From contig JAIXYN010000059.1 of NCBI GenBank assembly GCA_027490195.1, positions 1-64,000 on the forward strand: a stretch of DNA of 64,000 bases, written 5' to 3'. Every line of letters starts with the position of its first letter. The stretch's first letter is position 1. The notes under the pieces were generated by a model. The model did no database searches. It had not been told where the DNA came from and was given only the letters and a program-made list of their open reading frames with translations. Shown piece after piece: positions 7,535 through 19,200 of this stretch. This DNA is from Verrucomicrobiaceae bacterium. Lineage in GTDB: Bacteria > Verrucomicrobiota > Verrucomicrobiia > Verrucomicrobiales > Verrucomicrobiaceae. A program made the translations under genes and the position numbers.

Positions 7535-9694
7535 TTAGCCTGCGTCTTCAGCAGGAGCGGCGTCGCCAGCGGCGGCGGCGGCTGCAGCTGCGTCCTTGTC
7601 TTTCATGGCGGCCTTGCGGCTCATCTTGATGCGGCCCTTGTCGTCGATGCCAATGCACTTGGCGGAGACGATGTCGCCGGTCTTGACGACGTCTTCAGTG
7701 CGGTTGACACGGAAGTCGGCGAGTTCGCTGATGTGGATGAGGCCGTCTTTCTTGCCACCGAGGTTCATGAAGGCACCGAAGTTTGTGGTGCTGACGACTT
7801 TGCCTGTGTAGATCTTGCCGACTTCGATTTCCTGGGAGGTGCCGCTGATCATTTCGACTGCGCGCTCGAGGCTTTCCTTGCGGGAAGCGTAGATGTAAAC
7901 GGTGCCGTCGTCTTCGATGCTGATTTCAGCGCCGGACTCGGCCTGGATGGCCTTGATGTTCTTGCCGCCAGGACCGATGAGCTCACCGATCTTGTCTGGG
8001 TTGATCTTCACGATCTCGATGCGAGGAGCATACGGACTGAGAGGCTTCACTTCAGCGATGGCCTGAGCCATGGCGGAGAGAACCTGGGTGCGGCCGTCCT
8101 TGGCCTTGACGATGGCTTCTTCGAGAATGCTCAGGGGCAGGCCGGGAAGCTTGAGGTCAAGCTGGTAGCCGGTGACGCCTTCGGAGGTACCGCAAAGCTT
8201 GAAGTCCATGTCGCCGAAGTGGTCTTCGCTGCCGATGATGTCGAGCATCGTGAGGTAGCGCTTCATGTTGTCGCCTTCGAACTCAGTGACGAGACCGACG
8301 CTGATTCCGCCGACTGGGCGCTTGAGAGGCACGCCTGCATCGAGGAGGGCCATGACGCCGGAGCAAACGGAGGCCATGGAGGTGGAGCCGTTGGACTCCA
8401 TGACTTCGCTGCTCACGCGGATGGCGTAAGGGAAGACTTCCTTGGCTGGGATCACTGGCTCGATGGAGCGCTCTGCGAGGGCACCGTGGCCGATTTCACG
8501 ACGATTCTGACCACCGAAGCGGCCGGTTTCACCGACGGAGAACGGAGGGAAGTTGTAATGAAGGATGAAGCGCTTGGAGTCTGGACCACCTGCGTAGGTG
8601 TCCATTTCCTGAGCTTCGTCTGCTGGAGCGAGGGTGGCGATGGAGAGAGCCATCGTTTCGCCACGGGTGAAGCTGGCAGAGCCGTGGGTGCGGGGAAGCA
8701 CGGAGGCTTCGCCGGAAAGCTGGCGGAGCTGGTCGATGCCGCGGCCGTCGCAACGGTTCTTCTTGTCGAGGATGGAGATGCGGAAGGCTTTCTTCTGGAG
8801 GTAATCGAAGGCCTGGCTGACTTCGAAGCCGGTGGCTTCTGGGAACTTGGCCTTGATGGCTTCAGCGACTTCGTCCTTGAGGGCGCCGACGGCTTTGCCG
8901 CGAGCAACCTTGGAAGGGGTGTAGAGAGCGCCTTCGATGCGATCGCCAGCGACGGCGTAGGCGATTTCGAGGAGTTCGTCTTTCACGAGCATGAGAGGAA
9001 CTTCGCGCTTGGCCTTACCGGCGAGCTTGGTGAGTTCTTCCTGGGCGACGACGAGCTTGGCGACTTCGGCTTGAGCGAAGTGGAGGGCTTTGACGAATTC
9101 CGCTTCTGGGATTTCGTTGGCGGCGCCTTCGATCATGACGACTTCGGTCTTGTTGCCGACGTAAACGAGGTCGAGGTCGCTGTCGAGGCGCTGGCTCTGG
9201 GTGGGGTTCACAATGAACTCACCATTGATGCGGCCGATACGGACGGCACCGACTGGGCCTGCGAACGGGATGTCCGAGACGCAAAGAGCGGCGGAGGCGC
9301 CGTTCATGGCGCAGATGTCCGGATCGTTTTCGCCGTCAGCGCTGAGGAGGATGGCGACGACCTGGGTGTCGTAGTAGTAGCCTTTCGGGAAGAGCGGACG
9401 CAATGGGCGGTCCGTCATGCGGCAGGTAAGGATTTCCTTTTCCGTGGGGCGGCCTTCGCGCTTGAAGTAGCCACCAGGGAAGCGACCTGCTGCGGAGGCT
9501 TTTTCCTTGTACTCAACGGAGAGGGGGAAGAAGTCCTGGCCGTCTTTGACTTTCGTGGCGGAAACAGCAGTGACGAGGACGATGGTGTCGCCGAGACGCA
9601 CGGTAACGGCGCCGTCAGCGAGCTTGGCAAACTTGCCGGTTTCGATTTCGAGGGTACCAGCACCGAGCTGGATTTTTTGTGTATGAATGGCCAT
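7535..9694 (-). CDS. pnp: Polyribonucleotide nucleotidyltransferase (PNPase)
   Basis: PNPase is a phosphorolytic 3'-5' exoribonuclease and degradosome partner. All domains are present in the 719 aa: first RNase PH domain (about 5-235) with the FPLSVEYKEKASAAGRFPGG motif, the helical linker, and the second RNase PH domain (about 310-550) with SFTRGETMALSIATL and SDPFG-like EDHFGDMDFK. A KH domain follows (IGPGGKNIKAIQ, about 560-610), then an S1 domain (GAFMNLGGKKDGLIHISEL, about 625-695). The C-terminus is a short Ala/Asp tail. No Shine-Dalgarno is seen; the leader before ATG is unstructured and rich in A and C. The gene follows rpsO, the classical arrangement. Confidence 0.98.
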   Translation of the reverse strand: MAIHTQKIQLGAGTLEIETGKFAKLADGAVTVRLGDTIVLVTAVSATKVKDGQDFFPLSVEYKEKASAAGRFPGGYFKREGRPTEKEILTCRMTDRPLRPLFPKGYYYDTQVVAILLSADGENDPDICAMNGASAALCVSDIPFAGPVGAVRIGRINGEFIVNPTQSQRLDSDLDLVYVGNKTEVVMIEGAANEIPEAEFVKALHFAQAEVAKLVVAQEELTKLAGKAKREVPLMLVKDELLEIAYAVAGDRIEGALYTPSKVARGKAVGALKDEVAEAIKAKFPEATGFEVSQAFDYLQKKAFRISILDKKNRCDGRGIDQLRQLSGEASVLPRTHGSASFTRGETMALSIATLAPADEAQEMDTYAGGPDSKRFILHYNFPPFSVGETGRFGGQNRREIGHGALAERSIEPVIPAKEVFPYAIRVSSEVMESNGSTSMASVCSGVMALLDAGVPLKRPVGGISVGLVTEFEGDNMKRYLTMLDIIGSEDHFGDMDFKLCGTSEGVTGYQLDLKLPGLPLSILEEAIVKAKDGRTQVLSAMAQAIAEVKPLSPYAPRIEIVKINPDKIGELIGPGGKNIKAIQAESGAEISIEDDGTVYIYASRKESLERAVEMISGTSQEIEVGKIYTGKVVSTTNFGAFMNLGGKKDGLIHISELADFRVNRTEDVVKTGDIVSAKCIGIDDKGRIKMSRKAAMKDKDAAAAAAAAGDAAPAEDAG

Positions 9695-9830
9695 AGGTTG
9701 GCTTGTGTTGTTTGTTTGGTTTGGGTGAAATTAGATACCAGGCTTCGGCCCGGCGGCGGTGCGTCAATGCGCACCAAGCAGCATGAACATCGGCTTTGCC
9801 GACATGCGTGTAAAATCCTGCTACAGAAAA

Positions 9831-9858
9831 AGGGGGCGATGCACGTGGCATCACCCCC
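9831..9858 (-). terminator. rpsO-pnp intergenic hairpin/terminator
   Basis: On the minus strand GGGGGTGATGC pairs with GCATCGCCCCC (one G-U or mismatch) and is followed by five T, 14 bases after the rpsO stop. It could partially terminate rpsO transcripts. In Escherichia coli the same intergenic interval carries a terminator and RNase III site that control pnp, so a similar role here is plausible but inferred. Confidence 0.75.
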
Positions 9859-9871
9859 TCATGAAATTCTG

Positions 9872-10132
9872 TTAGCGGCGGAGACTGAGGCTCTTGAGGA
9901 GCTTCTGGTAGCGCTCGTTGGCGGTCAGCTTAAGGTAGTCAAGCAGCTTGCGACGGCGTGCGACCATCTGAAGCAGGCCACGACGTGTGGAATGATCTTT
10001 CTGATGCGCGGCAAGGTGCTGCGTCAGGTCGTTGATTCGCTTCGTCAAGAGGGCCACCTGAACATCGGAGCTGCCGGTGTCTTTTTCGTGGATCTTGAAG
10101 GAGGTGGAATCGATGGTGGTTGCTTCGCTCAT
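9872..10132 (-). CDS. rpsO: 30S ribosomal protein S15
   Basis: S15 binds the central domain of 16S rRNA early in 30S assembly. The 86-aa protein is the normal length and has the four-helix signature: [20 protein letters not shown], then [20 protein letters not shown], then [16 protein letters not shown]. The N-terminal [14 protein letters not shown] segment matches the usual start of the family. No clear Shine-Dalgarno precedes ATG 10132. It is the first gene of the rpsO-pnp pair. The 150 bases upstream hold no other gene, so the promoter should lie there, but no convincing -35/-10 pair was found. Confidence 0.98.
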   Translation of the reverse strand: MSEATTIDSTSFKIHEKDTGSSDVQVALLTKRINDLTQHLAAHQKDHSTRRGLLQMVARRRKLLDYLKLTANERYQKLLKSLSLRR

Positions 10133-10284
10133 GGTTCGTTTGAATGGCCGGACAACTTGTCAGGCGGTGTGTATTCTGGGATGTGGGGCTGCGAAGGAAC
10201 CATAAACGCTCTTTTTGGCAAGAGGAAGTTTGAGGAGTTTGCGGTTGCTGGCAGAGGTTTGTGGGAGGCGGGAAAGTGGTGTTT

Positions 10285-13200
10285 TTATGGGAAAACCCAG
10301 CCATGGGCTGCTGTGGCAGGCTGCACTTTCAAGAAAAACGCACGGTGAGCAGGCAGAGGGAGGGTGGCACTGACGTTCAGGAGGGAGGCGCTGCCTTTGG
10401 CGGCCCAGTAAGAGGTGGGGGAGCGCTTGAGGAGCCAGTAGGCGTCGTAGCTGGTGGCTCCGGGGACGGTGTCGCCTTTCCAGAGCTGGAGCTGGTCGGC
10501 GCTGGTCATGGTGGTGGAGGCGGTGAAGCCCTGATCAGCGGTCAGGCCCAGGCGCAGCGGGGTGGCGTCCACCGGCCAGGGCAAGGCCAGAAGGTTTTGA
10601 CCTTCATTCAATGATTTGCGCCAAGGGCTCACACGCACATGGCCTGCAAGCGTGACCGACTTGGGCTGGGAGGCGGCTTTGACCATGAGACCTGTGCCGG
10701 GAGGGATGATCTTCGCGTTCTGGGAAAGGTGCGCGGCATCATCGGCGGAGACCCACTGGCGGACGCCTGAACGTGCTGAGAGCCAATGGGCATGCCATGC
10801 TCCGTTCTCATAAAAGAGCACCTGATCGGCGGCTTCCGCCACTGCGGCGGCCTGAAAGACGTCCACCGGGAAAGCCTGCGCCAGCGTCACATGCGGACGC
10901 AGCACAACGCGAGCACCTATCAAGTCTTCCGGCAGCGTTTGGAGCGTGCTGAGCGGTGAAGCGGAAACCAGCGTGGCGACGCCCGCTGTGAGACTGGCGA
11001 TTTCAAAACGATGACCGGCCTGCGTGCCGTCCAGCACTTCAAGATAGCAGGAAGTGGCGGCATCGATGCGGACTGACTGAGCATTGGCGAGTATGAGCGC
11101 GGACGAACCGGAGAACTGCTCGATGCAACCGGCATACAACGGGGCATTCACAAGGGAGATGCCAGATGTCTGCGAACCAGCCGTGAAAGTGAAGCGCTGC
11201 CAGGCCTGGGGTGTGGTGACGGCGCTGGTGCCGTCACGATTGGTCACGCGCAGGCGCAGGATGCCGCGCTGCTTGTCCTGACCACTCAGACTGCTGATGC
11301 CGCGCCAGCTGAGCTGTTCCCTATCTCCGCTCAGGGGTGAAGGCGTGGGTGCCAGCATCACTGATGTCCAGGTAAGGAGATCGGTCGAACTTTCCAGGAG
11401 GAACGAAACTCCGGTGATGCTGCGAGGATGGTGGAGATGCGCATCCACGCGTCCATCGCTCGTGGTGGTCAACCACCAGCCACCGTCGAAGCTGCCGTCA
11501 CTGCCGAGAGCGTATTCGATGAGGTCACTGACGCCATCACCATCAAGATCTGCATTCGTAACGGGCTGAATTGAAGTCGATTGAACGGAGGCGGTCTGAA
11601 TGGAGACTGGGGAAGAGCCCAGAGCATTTTTGACGACGGTGGCCGCTGGCGGCGTGGGGACTGCCTGGATGATCTGCACCTTGTCGAAGGTGGAAACGCC
11701 GAGGTCGTAAGGGGAAGAAGACGTGACCGCCAGCCCAATGTGAACGACGTTTGCGAGTCCGGTCAATGTCGTGCTGCTGATCAGCGTCCAGGCATTGCCA
11801 TTGGACGAAGCATAGGAGGTCAGTGTGTCGCCGGTGCGCACGAGGCGGACCCAGTTGTTGGGCGCGGCGTTTACTGCGGGGCCCCCTGCGTATTCGGCGG
11901 CGGCATTGACGGTGGAGCGCCAGACCATGCCGAAGCCGTTGTTTTCTGCGGCAGGCGTGGTGAAGGCGATGGCGTGGCGTGCGCCGGCGGTGAGGGCCTC
12001 ACGGATCATGACGCCCGTTTTGCACCAAGGGTGCGTGTTGCTTTGGCTGGTGATGCGTGCGCGGATCTCGCCATTGCCGGTGAGCTGGGTGCTGGCGAAG
12101 TGGAAGCCGTCTGCGGCGAAGAAGATGTCCTCCCCTGCCCCGCTCAGCGTGTAGGTGTCCGTGGTGCTGTTGTAGGTAGTGCCGCCCGCTAGCTGAACGG
12201 TGCCGACATCTTGTCCCTGCAAGGCGATTGCCACTGGTGGTATATAGGTAACGCTGACGGTATTCGAAGCAGTGCTGCCTACCGCAGCCGCATTCTGGGC
12301 CGCATTGGCAGGCAGCGTCACCGTGACCACACCGGTGGCTGTGGGAGTCAGCGTCACGCTGTAGCTGGTGCCAGAGCCGGTGAGATTGGACGCTGTGGCA
12401 TTCGTCACCACGAAATCATTGAGGGCAAGTCCGGTGACCGCCTGGCTGAACTGCGCCTGAATGGTGAACGGTCCAGCTTCGGTCGAAGATGCTGCGCCCA
12501 GGGTCACCGCCGGAGCTACTACTGCCTGAGCACCGGCGACCTGCACGTTGTCAAAGGTGGACGTGGCGAGTATGGAGGGAGAAGAGGATGTGACGGCGAG
12601 ACCCACATAGACGGTGTTTGAGAGACCAGCCAGCGTGGCCGTGCCCATGAGCGTCCAGGCATTGCCATTGGAGGAAGCGTAGGCGCTGATGGTGGTGCCG
12701 CTGCGGACCAGGCGTACCCAGTTGTTCGGAGCTGCATTCAAGGCAGGACCGCCCGCGTAATTGGTGGCTGCATTGGCGATGGGACGCCAGACCATGCCAA
12801 AGCCGTTGTTCTCTCCGGCAGGCGTGGTGAAGGCCATGACATGCCGTGCGCCGGCGGTAAGTGCCTCACGCATCATGACTCCGGTTTTGGACCAGGGATT
12901 GGTGTTGCTCTGGCTGGTGACACGCGCGCGGATTTCGCCATCGCCCGTGAGCTGAGTCAGCGCGAAGTGGAAGCCGTCGGCAGTGCCGTAGATATCGCTG
13001 CCCGATCCTTTGACGGTATAAACGCCGCTGCTGAAGGTGGTGCTGCCAGCGACCAAGGGTCCGCCCACGTCCTGGCCTACGAACGCCACGGTGGCAGGCA
13101 CTGTGTAAGTCACAGAGACCACATTGGAAGCGGTGCTGCCGGTGGCTGCTGAATTTTGTGCTGCTCCTGCTGGCAGACTCACTGTCACGATACCCGAAGC

Positions 13201-16200
13201 CACGGGAGTCAAAGTGATGCTGTAGGCTACGCCGCTGCCGCTGAGGTTGGACGCCGTGGCATTGCTCACGGTAAAGTCAGACAGCGTCAGTCCCGTGACG
13301 GATTGGCTGAACTGTACCTGCGCCGTGAAGGGGCCAGTCTCGATGCCGGAGGCTGTGCTGAGGGTGACGGAGGGTGCCACTGCTGTCTGCGCGCCAATGA
13401 CCTGCACGTTGTCAAATTCAGCCGTGGTCGTCAAACCGCTGTCGGCAGCGGTCGCAGCCAGTCCGACATACACCTGCGCAGAGAGATTGGTCAGAGTGGT
13501 GGTGCTCACGAGCGTCCAGGTGGTTCCATTGGCGGAGGCATAGCCGGTGAGCACATTGCCTTCGCGCACGAGACGCACCCAGTTGTCCGGAGCCGTGCTC
13601 AGAGCCGGGCCACCTGCATAGCCCGTGGTGCCATTGGCGATCAGACGTGACACCATGCCAAAGCCATTGCCTGCGTCCGGTGGTGTGATGAACATCATGG
13701 CATGGCGTGAGCCGGCGGCCAGCGTCTCGCGCACCATGACGCCAGCCTTGGCCCAAGGGTTGGTGTTGCCAAAGCTGCGCACGCGGGCGCGCACTTCGCC
13801 ATCGCCAGTGAGCACGACCTGCTCAAAGCGGAAGCCGTCTTCGGTGGAGTAGATGTCCTGGCCTGAGGCGACCAGCGTATGAACGCCAGTGCTAATGTTG
13901 ATGCTGGTGGAGCCCGCAAGGAAACCACTGCCGATGTCCTGGCTCACAAAGGCGGGGCCGCTGGCTGCCGGTGTGTAGGTGCGTGTGAGGACGTTGGAGG
14001 CAAGGTTTGTCACCATGTCTGCATCCTGCGCCTGAGCTGCGGCGATGCTGATAGTGACATTGGCCGTGGGCGTGATGGTGAAGCTGTAACTCGTACCCGA
14101 GCCGGTGAGAGCACTGGCGGTGCCGCCGGTCACGCTGATGTCTGACTGAGTGAAGCCTGTCACGGGATGACTGAAAGTGGCAGTGACGCCAAAGGGAGCG
14201 CTCAAGGAAGCAGGGGCTGTGGTGGCGAGTTCCACCGTAACTGGCAGCGGCGCGGAGGCGGGTGCGTTGTCGATCTGCTGGAGATAGGCGACGAGGCTGG
14301 CGAGATCCGCCGCATTCAACGTCACGCCTTGATGCGCGGTGACGGCATCTGCCAGGGTGGCAGCAGAACCATCATGCAGATAGGGGGCCGTGGCCCAGAG
14401 ACCGCGCATGGTGGGAACATCGAAGCCGGTGAGCGCGCCGTTGAGACGCTTGCCGCTGGTGGGCTGCCTGATGGTGCCCACATCACGGAAGGCATTCAGC
14501 GCGCTGTTGGTGAAGGCTGAACCGCTGTGGCATGAGGCGCAGTTTTGCTGGCGGAAGATGCGCTCGCCTGCCAGTGCAGTGGTGGTCATGGTGCCGTCGG
14601 TGTTGCGATTTGGACTGACGGATTCCGTGGTGAGGGAGGTGACGTAGGCAGAGAGTGCATCGAGGTCAGAGCTGACGCCGGCTTTGGAATCACCCAGCGG
14701 CTGGTTGCGTGTACCTGTGTTGAACTGCGCATCTGTCATGAGTCCGGTGCCGCCGGAAAAGACGCGGATCTGTCCTTCAAAATCATGCACTTCGTCGAAG
14801 TTGCCCGTCCAGTGCAGGGCACCATGCGCGCCATGACCGCGAAGCGTGATGGTGTTGCGCAGGCCTTCGCCGGTGCCGGTGAAGTCCCAGGTGCGGCCGT
14901 CATGACCGCCGTCGTTATGACAGGAGGCGCAGGAAATGTATTCCTGCAAGGCCAGGCGCACATCCGCCGCGTCATAGAAGAGCTGCTTGCCCTTCAGCAC
15001 TGTGGCGCTGAGTTTTTCAGTGGTGACGGTGTTCACAACGCCCAGTGTGGCAGGTGTGCTGCTGCCACCCTGGATGAGGCTGCTGACGTCATGCACGCTG
15101 ACGGTGCGGCTCATGAAATTGTGCACGAAGAGAGTGCGGCCATCAGGTGACAGCGCGAGACCTTGAGGAGCGAGGCCGGCATCGAAGCGGGTGATGACAG
15201 TCTTGTTCCATGCGTCCACCACGGCGATGGCGCGGCTGCTTTCCAAGGCGACGAAGATGTAGATACCCCAAGGGTCAAACGCTGCTGCGCTGGGCATGCC
15301 GGCGTTGTCGAAGTCAACACGGCCCGCGTAGTCTTCGGATTGCGTGGTGAGATTGATGCGACTGGCGATGGCACGCAGTGACTGATCATGATTGAGGCCC
15401 TCGCCATTGCGCAAGGCACCGCGCTTGATGTTGTCCTGCTTGGAGGGCACCCAGGCGGAAAGGCCGTCGGGAGAGATGGCCGTTGCGCCGAGGTAGTTTG
15501 GTAGGCCGTGAGCGGAGGTAGGTGTGTCTGCTTGCTCGCTGTGCTGCAGGAGAATGGTGCGCTCCAGCGCGAGTGTGGAGGCGGTGACCACGAGCACTTC
15601 GCCGCCGCGCCCGTTGGTGTTTGGCGCAGCGGTGTTTTCTCCGGGAAGCGGAGGCGTGATGAAGCGGCTGACATACACACGCGCGCCATCCGCACTGACG
15701 GAGACATGACGCGCATGCTGGCCTGCATTGAGCGTGGCGATCTGAGCGCCCGTACTGGGATTCAGCTTCAGCAGACGCCCGCTGCCTTCGAGGGCCACGT
15801 AGGCGGCGGTGCCATTCGGATCAAAGGCGATGCCAAAGGGGCGCGAGCCGCGTGGCAGAGTTAGCGTGCCGACCACGGCATAGGTGGTGCCGTTTAAAAT
15901 CGAGATGGTGGAGCTCTCGGCATTGGTTACCCAAACGCGGCCATCTGGAGCCAGCGCCAGGCAGCGCGGTGCGGTGCCCACGCTGGTCTCGGCGAGCTTG
16001 CCGCGAGTCACCGCATCCAAGATGGTCACACTATCGGTGTCCGGATTGACGAGCCAGACGCGGTCATTGCCAGTGGCGCGGTCTTCGAAGATGAGGCTGG
16101 AGGAAACGGCAGGCTTCCTGGCGGTAAGCGGCGCATAAACGGCCTGGAAGAAGGTTCTGGTGACGACTGCGCCGGTATCATCCGTAGCTGTCACGACCAC

Positions 16201-19200
16201 GGTGTAGCGTCCCGGATTGGCGAAGGTGTGGCTGATACTGGCGCTGCTGCTGTAGGCGGTCTGAGGCGTGCCATCCCCGAAGTTCCAGCGGAAGCGTGGG
16301 TTCGCACCGCCCGTGCTGGCGGCGGTCAGGGTCACAGCAGCCCCTGAGCCCGCCGGGGCGGACTGCGACTGCTGCACGGACAGGGCATTGCTGATCACCC
16401 AAGTGAAGGATGCCGTCGCAGGAGTTGTGTTGCCATCGGTCACGCTAACGGTCACGGGAAAGCTGCCAGCGGCGGTCGGCGTGCCGCTGATGATGCCGGA
16501 TGCGGCATTGATGGAAAGGCCGGTGGGAAGACCGGTAGCGCTGAAAGCCAGCGTGTCCTGATTGAGATCCGTGGCCTGGATGCTCAAGGAGGTTGCTGCA
16601 TTGATGATGCTGCTGCGCGGGCCAGGATTGGTCACTACGGGCGGTGTCGGGGATGCAAAGGCATTGAGGTTTATCTCCCAGGACAGCACTTCATGCGTGT
16701 TGATGGAGCCGCCTGTCGCGCCGGTGAAACCCATCCATGCGCTGGGGCCGACGATGCTGGCGAGCTTCAGCGCTGTCTGGGTAAGAATAGGCGAGGCGGG
16801 CTTGGTGGAGCTGACGCCTTGGACGATGTAAACGCGCAGCGTGTCGGAGGGGCCATCGTAGTCCACCCAGAGCGTGTGGCTGGCGCCGTTCTCCATATCG
16901 AAGGAGGGTGTCGCAGTATTCAAGTGTGGCGAGACGACGCCGTTGGTGAGGATGCCGATGTGATTGGCATTGGGATCGGTGCCGCCGGTGTAGGTGTCGA
17001 GCTCGATGGCGAGGCTCTTCAGGATGCCTTCATACCCTTCCCCGCCACCCGCTGCGCCGAGTGCCGTGGCGGCGCTTCCTTGCAGCACGAAGGTCATACC
17101 GTCCGCGCCATCGCCGGTGCCATTCATGCGGAAGACGAAGCGGCTGGAGAAGGAGGTGCCTTCGGAGACTGGAACGGGTGCGGTGAGGAAGGCGGAGCCT
17201 GCTTGATTGCCGGCGTTTGGTGTGAGCACGAGCACGCCATTGCTCACTCTGGTGCTGCCGTTGAGCTGCAGGCCGGCGGCAGAGGTGAAGGTGGTGAAGT
17301 TTTGGCTCAGGTTAGGCGGTGTGATGGTCCAGGCGAAGGTGGCGCTGGCGGTGGTGATGCCGTCAGTCAGATTGACGCGCGCGCTGCTGAAGGTGCCGGT
17401 GACGGTGGGAGTGCCGCTGATGACGCCGGTGCTGGCATTGATAGCAAGACCGGTGGGCAAACCTGTGGCGGTGTAGGTCACAGCGCCATTGCCAGGAGCC
17501 ACGCCGTACACCGCTAATGTTGCGGGTGCATTCACCGCGCTGAACTGGCTGCCGGGATTGGCCACGGTAACGCTTTGAGCCGGATCGACCTGAATGACTT
17601 TTGCGACGGAATAGGCTCCACTGGCCGTGACGCCAAAGAGCATCCAATAGCCCGGCGTCATCACGCTGAGATTGGCGTGGCCCTGCACGACGTAAACGCC
17701 GGGAGAAGTCTCGGTGGATGGCAGACTGAGGTAGCGCAGATCGGTATTCACCGAGTGGGTCTGCGATGACATCTTGATGAAGCTGAACTTGGTGATGCCG
17801 GGCGTGGCCTGCACGGCAAAGGTGGTGCCAACGCCGATGTAGGAGGGTGCCTGGGTAATAACCGGGCGCGTGGCCAGACTGCCATCTGCATTGTACAGCA
17901 TCGGCGGAGTGAAGAGCTGGCCATCACGGTGGTCAGCGCTGTTGCCCGCAAGGCCGCCACCGCCGGACCACACGCGACCATCTGGCAGCAGCAGTGCGAG
18001 GGAATGGTAATTGCGTGGAACACTCATCGGTGCGAGCTGGCGCCACTGGCGCGTGGTGGGATTCCACAGTTCGGGAATCAGCACGGAGCCTGTGTCATTA
18101 AACTTCAAGCCGGAGGTGTTGCCGCCGATGACGAGCACCTCGCCAGTGGGAAGGATGACTGAATTGGCAAACTGACGGGTGTAGGTCATGGAGGGCACGC
18201 TGGCCACCACGGGAGTGCCGGTGCGGATGTCGATGGTGAAGGCAAGGTTGGTGCTCGTACCTGTGGAACTGTCGCTTGCGTTGGGTGTGGTGCTAGCTGA
18301 TCCGCCAGCCACCAAGATGCGTCCTTCATCATACATGGCAAAGCTGCCTTCCTTGGGGTAGTGCGCTCCGGGCACATTGACACCGGAATAGGTCAAGCTG
18401 CCGGTGCCTGTGGCAGTGAGCCAGTTCATCTGGTCTGTGGGGCCACCGTGAAACAGACGGCCATCAGGTGCGACAACGATGAGTGGATGCCAGCGCGTGA
18501 CATATCCTGGCAGGGCGACCTGCGGGGCCCAGTTGATGCCGCTCAGTCGCGCCCATCCGCCGGCTGCGGACCAGCGTTCTGCGGTATTGGTACCGCCGTC
18601 TCCTGTTACGGTGAAGACACTGCCATCCGTCAAAGCCACGCTCGTATTGTACCAGCGGCCGTCGTTCATGTTGGGCAGAGCGGTCCACTGATTAGTGCGC
18701 CAGTCGAACGCGCTGCTCAGCCTGGTGGTGTTGCGGCCGCCGTTGATGACGACCCGGCCGTCTGGAAGCATCGTGGTGCCACCGCAGAACATGTCGTGAC
18801 GCGTGTTGTTGATTTCGGTGAAGACACCGGTGGCGGGATTCCACACAGCGGCGTAAGTGAACTCTGCGCCTACCGGGAAGGTGGTGCGCTGATTTGAGGC
18901 AAAGGTCAGCAAGCGCCCGTCCGGCAGGGTGGCGGCCGTCACGGGAATGTGAGGCGTCCAGGAAATGACGCTGCCCCATTCTCCCTGTGAAATGCGATTC
19001 GTCAGCACCGTGGCAGCGGGTGCCAGAAGGGTAAAGGCAGGAGCCAGCGCTTGGGCTTCGGCAAAAAGCTGGTCACTCAGACCGTGATCATCTTCACCCG
19101 CGCGAAGAGAGCTGAGGCTCGAACTCGAGATAAGCAGGAAAAGGGCAGAGCGAGCCAGGGAACGAAAAAGTGATGGTCGCACCGCCTGATTTTTTACTTT

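Noticed and set aside
7733-10348. 871-aa plus-strand ORF opposite pnp and rpsO
   Set aside because: It is an antisense shadow of two certain genes; its Asp/Gly-rich protein has no recognisable domain and arises from high-GC codon bias.
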